Below are positions 44,110 to 52,200 of a stretch of DNA of 64,000 bases, piece by piece; position 1 is the first letter of the stretch, and each line of letters starts with the position of its first letter. Position numbers and translations under genes: made by a program. The stretch is from Thiodiazotropha sp050305635 (GTDB lineage: Bacteria > Pseudomonadota > Gammaproteobacteria > Chromatiales > Chromatiaceae): NCBI GenBank assembly GCA_050305635.1, contig JBNLFS010000034.1, positions 48,563-112,562 of the forward strand, given 5' to 3'. Below the pieces are notes generated by a model, which ran no database searches, was not told the origin of the DNA, and worked only from the letters and a program-made list of their open reading frames with translations.

Positions 44110-44724
44110 TCAGCGGCTCAGGATGTCGGGCAGGATGCGGGTGACCGTGTCCACGATGGCCTGGGTTTGCGGATCGATCTCGATGTTCACCCGGTCCCCC
44201 GGGATTCGGCTACCGATGTTGGTGCGCTGCAGGGTCTCAGGAATCAGGTTGACGTCGAACTCGTCGCCGGACACCTCACCAATGGTCAGGCTGATGCCAT
44301 CGATGCCGATGTATCCCTTGGTGAACAGATATTTCGACCACGCCTGGGGCAGGCGGAAGCGTATCTGATGGTTGTTCTCCGAGGTATGTACCGCGATGAC
44401 CTCCGCGGTGCACAGGATATGCCCGGACATGGCGTGACCGCCGATTTCATCGCCGAATCGGGCGGCCCGCTCGAAATTGATCCGCTCCCCCACTGCGAGT
44501 TCGCCCAGGTTGGTAACCCGCAGGGTTTCCCGCATCAGGTCGAAGTCCACACAGTCCCCTTCGATCCGGGTGACTGTCAGGCAGCAGCCGTTGTGCGCGA
44601 TCGATGCGCCCGGTTGAAGCCCGGACAATACCGGAGCGGGGAAACGTACCCGGTGGGTTCGGAAGTCGACCTTTTCATCGATCGCAACGACCTCGGCCGT
44701 GCCCTGTACGATTCCGCTAAACAT
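44110..44724 (-). CDS. Riboflavin synthase alpha chain
   Basis: 204 residues with two similar halves, each a lumazine-binding barrel: MFSGIVQG...GASIAHNGCCLTV and AMSGHILCTAEV...GIDGISLTIGEV. It combines two 6,7-dimethyl-8-ribityllumazine molecules into riboflavin. Closely similar to E. coli RibC (also called RibE). No other rib gene is nearby and I see no FMN riboswitch upstream. Its stop lies 6 nt from the inverted-repeat element. Confidence 0.97.
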   Translation of the reverse strand: MFSGIVQGTAEVVAIDEKVDFRTHRVRFPAPVLSGLQPGASIAHNGCCLTVTRIEGDCVDFDLMRETLRVTNLGELAVGERINFERAARFGDEIGGHAMSGHILCTAEVIAVHTSENNHQIRFRLPQAWSKYLFTKGYIGIDGISLTIGEVSGDEFDVNLIPETLQRTNIGSRIPGDRVNIEIDPQTQAIVDTVTRILPDILSR

Positions 44725-44803
44725 GTCAGTCCTCCTAAATGTCAGGCGGGAAATTATGCCTGTGCACAGCCGTTGATCTCAACTCGCTGCATCCCCCGAT
44801 TTT

Positions 44804-44834
44804 GTAGCCCGGGTGTAGCAACGCGTAACCCGGG
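44804..44834. repeat. REP-like palindrome
   Basis: GTAGCCCGGGTGTAGCAACG...AACCCGGG, a member of the family seen at 14.1 kb and 38.8 kb, here just upstream of ribE. Confidence 0.75.
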
Positions 44835-44868
44835 GGGGCGTGGCACGTAATTAATATCGGCATCTGAA

Positions 44869-44904
44869 GTCGGATTTCGGGACATCCCGGTCGGATTTCG
44901 GGAC
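44869..44904. repeat. Short tandem direct repeat
   Basis: GTCGGATTTCGGGAC occurs at 44869-44883 and again at 44890-44904, separated by ATCCCG. It lies between two REP-like copies. Confidence 0.85.
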
Positions 44905-44918
44905 GCCAGGGTATGGTT

Positions 44919-44950
44919 TCCCGGGTTCCGCTTCGCTGCACCCGGGCTAC
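44919..44950. repeat. REP-like palindrome, opposite orientation
   Basis: TCCCGGGTTCCGCTTCGC...CACCCGGGCTAC, inverted relative to the copy at 44804. The pair flanks the short direct repeat and the ribE upstream region. Confidence 0.8.
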
Positions 44951-45019
44951 GGATGATTTTGATGGAATTCCCTACAAATCCAGGGCATGCGGGGGCGGCG
45001 CAAAGTGGTCATTCCATCT

Positions 45020-45493
45020 ATGATTGAAGCCATGAACACTCATAAGGGCGAAATTGTCATCCCGGAAACCCGTAATACCGCCGTGCGCGGCGGTTTGATG
45101 GCGCTGGGCTGGCTATTGTTCGCTCTGGGCTTGATCGGCATCTTTCTGCCGGTGATGCCGACCACCGTTTTCTGGATCGGCGCGGTGTGGTGCTGGTCGC
45201 GCAGCGCACCGCATCTGACCCGCCGCATCCTCGCGCATCCTCGTTTCGGCGGTCCGGTCAGGCTGTTTCTGGAGCGGGGACAGATGAGCCGTCAGGGCAA
45301 GGGCTGGGCGCTTTCGGGCATGGCTCTTGGGTTTGTCCTGCTGCAGTGGCTGGGACAGCCGGGCCTCTGGCTCTCGGCAGGTGTGGCTACGGTGCTGGTT
45401 CTGGTGGCCGCGTGGCTATGGCGCCGGCCGGAGCCATCGACCGCCCCACCGGAGTATCCGCATTCGGGTTCCGGAACCGATATCGCGGAGTGA
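45020..45493 (+). CDS. DUF454 (YbaN-like) inner-membrane protein
   Basis: About 157 residues. The family core GWLLFALGLIGIFLPVMPTT is followed by FWIGAVWCWSRSAPHL, then a basic loop with HPRFGGPVRLFLERGQMS, and two more hydrophobic spans. DUF454 proteins are small inner-membrane proteins of unknown function. The frame opens at 44987; starts at 45020 and 45032 are also possible and none has a clear ribosome site. Confidence 0.8.
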   Translation: MIEAMNTHKGEIVIPETRNTAVRGGLMALGWLLFALGLIGIFLPVMPTTVFWIGAVWCWSRSAPHLTRRILAHPRFGGPVRLFLERGQMSRQGKGWALSGMALGFVLLQWLGQPGLWLSAGVATVLVLVAAWLWRRPEPSTAPPEYPHSGSGTDIAE

Positions 45494-45613
45494 AGCTCAA
45501 CAACCGGCAGGGATGAAATATTCGCCTGAAAATGTGGTCGAACTACTGTCTTTCCCTGTGAAAGGCTATACTGGGCAGCAATGGGGATTCCCCACTACTG
45601 GAAACAGAGAGCC

Positions 45614-45766
45614 ATGAAAGCGTTGCAATCCAACCGTATTCGTAAACTCAAGAAAGACCACCCGGAGGCATTCCAGGAATGGGTTTCGGGTAAGTCGGAT
45701 ACACTGAGAATCGGAGATCGCAAACTGCGTATCGTGCCGGTGCGCGGTAACCAGAAAAAGGATTGA
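45614..45766 (+). CDS. Small basic 50-aa protein
   Basis: MKALQSNRIRKLKKDHPEAF... is a compact helical, strongly basic and Lys/Arg-rich peptide ending in a beta-like segment (TLRIGDRKLRIVPV). The frame opens at 45581, but the ATG at 45614 gives a natural start. I do not recognise a family. The composition would suit a nucleic-acid- or protein-binding role. Confidence 0.5.
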   Translation: MKALQSNRIRKLKKDHPEAFQEWVSGKSDTLRIGDRKLRIVPVRGNQKKD

Positions 45767-45937
45767 GCCCAACATGCGGGCAGTTTTCTAATATTTCGAT
45801 AAGTTTTTGTTAAACAATATAAATTACATCCTGTAAGCGCTCTCGACGGTCAGTCGGTATTTTCTGGCTGAAATTCAACAGCCATCCCTGGATTTCAAAA
45901 AACGGACAGGTGTCCACGACACCCATATCACATCGAC

Positions 45938-46696
45938 GTGAATCTCGCATTTCCCGCACTGCTGACCTTTCTCCTGATCCTTCCAGGGTTTATCTTCCGC
46001 TCGGCCTATACTCGATCAGAACGCACCCAACTGGATAATCGACCCTTCACCTCGGAGACAGTAAAAAGTCTGATCCTGGCAACCCTGTTACATACCCTAT
46101 GGCTTTGGACCGCCCAGGTCCTGTTTTCCATAAAACTGGACTACCAGGGATTTTTGACCATCTATACCTCTGCTCACGGTGTGCTGCTCGAAAGCACCAT
46201 CAATTCGGCGGCCCATCACATGCCGCAGATCGTATTCTACCTGTTGTCACTCTATGTATGCGCCTATCTGATGGGGCGTTCCCTGCAGAAACTTGTCTTG
46301 AGATTGAAACTCGACCGGCATCCGTTGCTCAGTGACCTGTTTCGCTTCGACACCCCCTGGTTCTACCTGTTCAAGGGGTACAACGAAGAGGGTGAAGAGG
46401 CCCACTTGGTCAAATTGGCGGTGACGCTCAACCAGGGGGGAGCCACCTACCTTTACTATGGAATTCTTGAAGACTTTTTTCTTACCGATGCCGGTCATCT
46501 CGACCGACTGGTGTTGTCATCGGTGGTGAGAAGGCGTTTAGATGCGGATGAGGAGAACGGTGGGCAAGCCCGCTTTTATGAAATTGCCGGGGATCGGTTC
46601 GTACTCAAATATGCCGATATCACGAGTCTCAATGTCGAGTACTACAAAATCATCGACAATGAAGGCTGTGATCAGTCTCTGAACGCGCGCTCCTGA
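45938..46696 (+). CDS. Membrane protein with cytoplasmic C-terminal domain (DUF6338-like architecture)
   Basis: 252 residues, GTG start. Three hydrophobic spans lie near residues 3-22 (FPALLTFLLILPGFIF), 44-66 and 95-115. A soluble C-terminal half contains a repeated beta pattern with GGATYLYYGILEDFFL and ends with LNVEYYKIIDNEG. The layout resembles DUF6338 proteins, which are uncharacterised, but I am unsure of the family. It overlaps the end of the convergent ABC exporter gene by 25 bp. Confidence 0.6.
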   Translation: MNLAFPALLTFLLILPGFIFRSAYTRSERTQLDNRPFTSETVKSLILATLLHTLWLWTAQVLFSIKLDYQGFLTIYTSAHGVLLESTINSAAHHMPQIVFYLLSLYVCAYLMGRSLQKLVLRLKLDRHPLLSDLFRFDTPWFYLFKGYNEEGEEAHLVKLAVTLNQGGATYLYYGILEDFFLTDAGHLDRLVLSSVVRRRLDADEENGGQARFYEIAGDRFVLKYADITSLNVEYYKIIDNEGCDQSLNARS

Positions 46697-48510
46697 CGCC
46701 CGTAAAGGCTGGTGTAGAGCCCATTGTTTTCCAGCAGCTCCTCGTGTCGTCCCTCTTCCACGACCCGGCCATCTTCGAACACTAGGACCCGGTCCGCCTG
46801 TTTCACCGCGCTCAGACGATGGGCGATGATGATCGTGGTGCGGTCCTTGAGAAAGGTGCTCAGGGCCTGATGCAGATCCCCCTCGGTGGTGGTGTCGAGG
46901 GCCGAGGTGGCTTCATCGAGAATCACCACCGAAGGGTTGGTGAGGACCATGCGGGCGATGGCGAGGCGTTGGCGCTGGCCGCCGGAAAGCCTGACCCCGA
47001 AACGTCCGATGAGGGTGTCAAGACCCGCCTCCAGGTTTTCCACCGTGGTCTTGAGCTGGGCAATCTCCAGGGCCTTCCAGAGCTGAGCGTCGTCGATCTC
47101 ACGTCCCAGGTTCAGGTTGATGCGCACCGTGTCGTTGAGTAATGCGGGATGCTGCAGTACCGTGGCGACATGGTCACGGACCACGTCCATGCCGATCTCC
47201 TGTACCGGTACCCCGTCGAAGGAGACCGTTCCGGAGGTGACCGGATAGAGCCCGAGGATGATCTGTACCAGGGTGGTCTTGCCGCCGCCACTGGCCCCGA
47301 CGAAGGCCACCTTCTCACCGGCCCGTACCTCCAGGTTGACCCCGTTGAGAACCTGCGGACCCGAGCCGTAGGCAAAGCTGATGTCCTGCAGGCGCAGACC
47401 CACCGTGGTTTTGTTCCGGAAGGGGTTGTTGCGGTGGGGGTAGATGGGTTCGAGTTCGACCCGAAGCAGGTCGTTGATGCGTCCCAGGGCAGCCTGCGCT
47501 CCATGATAGGCGTACTGGATATTCAGCACCTCCTGCACCGGTCCCATCATGAACCACAGGTAGGCGTAGACCCCGAGCATCTCACCGATGGTCAAATCCG
47601 ACCAGAGCACCATGAACATGCTGACCGCACGAAAAATATCGAAGCCGAACAGGAAGATCATGAACGACAGCCGGTTAGCCGCATCGCTCTTCCAGGTGAA
47701 AGCGGCGGAGTGATGGCGAATCCGGTCCGCCTTGTCGATGATGCGCCGCACATAGTGCCGTTCCCGGTTGCTGGCGCGGATCTGCTGGATCGCGTCGAGT
47801 GTCTCCTCGAGGGACTCCTGGAACAGTTGAAAGGCGGAGTTTTCCGCCTTCTTGAGATGTTTGACCTTGCGCCCGAATACCGTGGTGAAATAGATCACCA
47901 GGGGGTTGAGAAACAGGATGAACAGGGCCAGCGGCCAGTTGATCCACAACAGCACCAGTGCGGTGCCGAGGATGCTCAGCACCGCGACCAGAAATTTACT
48001 CGTGGTGACGCTGACAAAGGAGTCGATAGCCTCAAGGTCGGTCACCAGATGCGAGGCCACCGTGCCACTGCCCATGGTCTCGTAGGCCGACATGGAGATG
48101 CGCTCGAGCCGCAGCAGCAGATCCCGGCGCATGTGGTAGATCACATCCTTGGCGATGCGGGTGAATTGCCAGGTCTGCCAGACGCCGAATACCAGGGCGG
48201 CCAGCCGGAGGATCAGCGTCAGTACCAGGATCGCCAGTATGTAGAGGACCGGTCCATGCCAGGCCTCGGGAAACAGGCTGTTCATCAGCCCCACGGCACG
48301 CCCGGGCTGATGCAGCAGAACCTCGTCCACCAGCAGAGGGATCAGCAGCGGCACCGGAACCGCGGCAATGGTGCCCAGGATGGCGACCAGGTTGGCGATG
48401 ACCAGTTCCCGCCGGTGAAGCAGGATCATCTGGATCAGTTCATTCCAGCGGTAGGTCTCCTGTCGAAGTGGGATTTCAGGGTAGTGAGCCGTTTCGGCAT
48501 CAGTACTCAT
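46672..48510 (-). CDS. ABC-type exporter, fused permease-ATPase (MsbA/multidrug type)
   Basis: 612 residues. The N-terminal membrane domain (about 30-330) has six spans. The ATPase domain (about 365-605) has Walker A GASGGGKTTL, signature LSGGQRQRLAIARM, Walker B VVILDEATSALD and the switch His in IIIAHRLSAV. It should work as a homodimer exporting a lipid, peptide or drug; the substrate is not evident. Its start overlaps the stop of the upstream secreted-protein gene by 11 nt, so the two are coupled. Confidence 0.93.
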   Translation of the reverse strand: MSTDAETAHYPEIPLRQETYRWNELIQMILLHRRELVIANLVAILGTIAAVPVPLLIPLLVDEVLLHQPGRAVGLMNSLFPEAWHGPVLYILAILVLTLILRLAALVFGVWQTWQFTRIAKDVIYHMRRDLLLRLERISMSAYETMGSGTVASHLVTDLEAIDSFVSVTTSKFLVAVLSILGTALVLLWINWPLALFILFLNPLVIYFTTVFGRKVKHLKKAENSAFQLFQESLEETLDAIQQIRASNRERHYVRRIIDKADRIRHHSAAFTWKSDAANRLSFMIFLFGFDIFRAVSMFMVLWSDLTIGEMLGVYAYLWFMMGPVQEVLNIQYAYHGAQAALGRINDLLRVELEPIYPHRNNPFRNKTTVGLRLQDISFAYGSGPQVLNGVNLEVRAGEKVAFVGASGGGKTTLVQIILGLYPVTSGTVSFDGVPVQEIGMDVVRDHVATVLQHPALLNDTVRINLNLGREIDDAQLWKALEIAQLKTTVENLEAGLDTLIGRFGVRLSGGQRQRLAIARMVLTNPSVVILDEATSALDTTTEGDLHQALSTFLKDRTTIIIAHRLSAVKQADRVLVFEDGRVVEEGRHEELLENNGLYTSLYGRQERAFRD

Positions 48511-48955
48511 AACAGTGCTGTCGGGCCTTTATACGTCGGAGTGCTTCGATACGGTTTTGTGAATCGCTGACGCGATCCCCCTCATAATACTCGGCCACGC
48601 CGGAATAGCCCAGGTAGGCGAGGGCCCCCGGCGCCCAGATCGCCCCGATCCAGATCGATGCCCCGGTATACGGATCTTCATAGAAACCGGGCTTGGCACT
48701 ATAGGTGTCGTTCTCAAGTGCGGCAATGGCCTGATCCAGTTGGCGGCAATTCAGTGCCGCATCCTCCATCTGAAATTGCGGTCCCATGGGACGGGGATAG
48801 ATTCGGCTGGTTTGATGCGCCTTCGTGGTCTCCTCCGTTTGGGGCTTCGGTCGGTACTCCGAAAATTGATCATCCTCAGGCGGAGTCGCCATCAGGCCAC
48901 TGGAAAAAGCCAGCGCAATAACGCAAGTTATTGTATTCAGGTTTGAAATCGACAT
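48500..48955 (-). CDS. Small secreted protein of unknown function
   Basis: 151 residues. Signal peptide 1-23 (ALAFSSGLMA), no lipobox Cys. The mature part is acidic then mixed, with MEDAALNCRQLDQAIAALE near the middle, a Gly/Ala-rich segment (IGAIWAPGALAYLGYSG) that may insert in a membrane, and RIEALRRIKARQHCYEY at the end. Similar small proteins with paired cysteines occur in gammaproteobacteria, but I know no function. Its overlap with the exporter gene suggests a shared role, perhaps an accessory periplasmic part. Confidence 0.7.
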   Translation of the reverse strand: MSISNLNTITCVIALAFSSGLMATPPEDDQFSEYRPKPQTEETTKAHQTSRIYPRPMGPQFQMEDAALNCRQLDQAIAALENDTYSAKPGFYEDPYTGASIWIGAIWAPGALAYLGYSGVAEYYEGDRVSDSQNRIEALRRIKARQHCYEY

Positions 48956-49227
48956 GTGTTGTCCACTCCGAAGACGTCGTGCTGCAACCGGTTGAACCGC
49001 TCTGGTGACGATAGGGCGTGCTTGTGGCGCACTATTGTCTTCTGCTGAACGGCACAGGGAAGTTCGGGTTATCGAAGATGATGCACAATTCGCGCCAGTA
49101 ACCCTGTGAGGTGCTACGGTATCCGGGATCGGGCAGAACACAAGCCCTATGAGTTACCACAAACCTTGCCAGGTCATCGATCCCCTGCGGGACTGAGGTC
49201 CGCCAAGCCATGACGCAGATGCAGCCG

Positions 49228-52200
49228 TTACTCCAGTCGTGAATTGAAAGCGGTAAGAGGCATGGGGCCGCCAAACAGAAAGCCCTGACCTTCCGGGCAA
49301 CCCGCTTCGAGTAAAAATTGATGTTGAGCCGAGTTTTCAATGCCTTCCGCGATGATCTCTTTACCCAAGTTTTGTCCCAGCAGCATGATCGATTGGATGA
49401 TCATGGCGCTGTCCCTTGCATGGGGAAGCCCCATGACGAAGGATCGGTCGATTTTCAAGCGTTGCACGGGAAGTCGGTGCAGGTAGGAGAGCGACGAATA
49501 GCCGGTGCCGAAATCATCGATCGCCAAGTTTATGCTTAAGTTGTTGAGTGCTTCCAGGGCGTGCATCGTAAACTCGATGTCCTGGAGAATGACGCTTTCA
49601 GTCAATTCCAGTTCCAGGGTTGAGGGAGAAATGGTGTACTCGTCGAGGATTCGCTCCATCAATGCAATAAACTGTCCATGAGGGCCGATTTGACTGCCGG
49701 ATACATTGATGGCTAAACGGCCGATATGAAAGCCATTGAGGCGCCAGGACTGCAATTGATGGCAGGCTTGGCGGATAACCCATTCGCCGATCGAAATGAT
49801 GCTGCCATTCTCTTCGGCGATTGGAATAAAACTGCCCGGAAGCAGCAAACCCCGCGTGGGGTGATTCCAGCGTATCAAAGCTTCGGCGCCCGTGATTTTT
49901 CCTGTTTCCAGGGATATTTGCGGTTGGTAGTACAGCTCTAATTCCGAACGCTCGATCGCGCGATGCAGATCTTGTTCCAAGGTCAGCCGGGTGGCTACGG
50001 CGTGCGCCAGTTTCGCGGAGAAGTAGCAAAAGTTGTTACGACCTTGCTGCTTAGCCTGATACATAGCGGCATCGGCATTGCGTAACAGTTGGTCTACATC
50101 CTTGGCGTCGTCGGGGTAGAGGGAAATACCCAGGCTCGCAGTAGGAAAGAGATCATGGCCATCCACATGGAAGGGTTGTTGAAAAAGCGATAGTACCTTC
50201 AAGGCGATAGTGCTGAGATCATGTACGTCGAAGTGGCCTTCCATCAGTAACACGAATTCATCACCGCCCAACCGCCCCAGTGTATCTTCCTCCCGGATTT
50301 GAGCAATCAGGCGCTTAGCCACCTGTTGCAGCAGGTGGTCGCCAACCTGATGGGATAGTGTGTCATTGATATTCTTGAATTGATCCAGGTCGAGAAACAG
50401 TACCGCAACCCGGTTGTGGTTGCGGGCGGCATGTTGTATGGCATGTTTGATACGATCGTAAAAAAGTCGTCGGTTGGGTAAATTTGTCAGAGGGTCGTGG
50501 TTGGCGAGGAATTCCAACTTGGATTGCGTGCGTTTTCGTTCCTCGATCTCATCTTCCAGGGATCGGTTGAGGGTTTGCACCCGGGCATAGTAGCGGGAGA
50601 TCTCCAGTGAAGAGATGGCCTGGGTCGTGAGCAGCTGCAGAATTTGGGTATGGGTTCTTGTAAATGCGTGAGAGGAGAGATTGTTTTCCAGATACAGAAT
50701 CCCGGCCAATTCCCCCCGGTTGATGATCGGCAGGCAGAGTAGTGATCGGCAGTTTCGGCTGGCGATGCTGTGATCCGATGCGAAGATCGTCGATTTTGAG
50801 GCGTCATCTAGATTGACGGATTTCTGGGTGCGATCGACATAGTTGATTACCGTCGGGGCGATTTCCGGAAAATCCGCCAAGGTGCGCCACTGTAGCACCT
50901 CTACCGATGCGTTGCCAGGGTACTGCGCAGCTACAACACGCCATTCATTATCTTGCTTCAAAAGCAGGAATCCGCTTTGTGCGCCGGCCGTTTCTATTAC
51001 TAACTGGATAAGGCGAGCCAACATGCGGTCCATGACAAATTCACCCGCAACAGTCTGCGCCGCTTTGAGAATCGAGTAGATGTCTACGGCATGCAGACTG
51101 TCACTGGAACTGTTTGTCTGGTTGTCCGATGATCGTGGCTGAAGCGTAAGCAGCTGTGATGCGTATCTTTGCATCAATAAATCCACTTTTGTTTTGGCGC
51201 CCCAACTTTCATAACACTCGATAGTACGTTGCAGGTATAGGCCGGCAAGAAGGGGTTTATCTCTTCGCATCCAGCAAGCCGCAGCTCGCTCGCAGGCTAA
51301 TGCAAGGTCAATAGTACGACCGGCGCCGGCGGCTGCATCGATAGCAGCATCATAGGCATCGAGCAGCTGACCACGGTCACCGCCTGGGTGGTCCAGATTC
51401 AATATTTCCGCTTCCACCAGAAGCCATTTAGGCCGGTAGTTCTGAGGACAGTGTTGCGCCCAGGTTTGGAGTTGTTTGCGGTAATGTTCGATCTGAATAC
51501 GAGGCTTATCTCCGCTCAACCTGTCTTCGCGTACGGCTTGGGTTAATGCCAGGGCATGCAGGAAGTGGTGTTGAACAACCCATGTCATGCCGGACAGACC
51601 TGCGAGCACATCAGCCGCCTGTTGTGCTTCATTCAGCGCTTCGTCTGATTGCTCCAGTATCAAGGTGAGCATACAACGCATGATATGGTAGACAGACAGC
51701 ATGGTGGCATTGTGTTTTTGCTGCCACAGCTTTACCACCATGAGTCCCTTGTACTGAAGATTGGTGTCAAGCATCGTCTCGCTGGGGTTGATCAGCACTT
51801 TGACCGTACGTTGCAGAACGTTAAAGAATTGTTCTCCGTCTTCCTGTCGAATGATGTGATTGATATCGGAATATTGAGCAAGACTTTGGTCTAACTCAGA
51901 TAAGGATTGACCCGCGAGCAATCCGTTTCCATGCATGTGATTGATGCAATATGAGGCAAACTGCAAATCGCCGGTTTCGATGCCTATACGCCAGCCTTCG
52001 TCATAGAAGGGTAGTGTGGCCTCAAGGGGTTCGCGCCAATGCTGAATGAAAGAGGCATGAAAGAAGTTGGTCCTGGCACGCAGTGCTGCGGCATCCGGGC
52101 GCTGTGCAATCTTTGTGGCCAGTTGACCGATTCGCAGGGCATTTTCATAGTGTTGTAAGCCAACCCCTAACAACATGCCGAATACACTCAGGGCAAAGCA

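Noticed and set aside
44089..44850. 253-codon plus-strand frame starting in the inverted repeat
   Set aside because: It is the mirror of ribE, whose product is unambiguous.
47149..48570. 473-codon plus-strand frame opposite the ABC exporter
   Set aside because: Shadow frame of the exporter's reverse complement.
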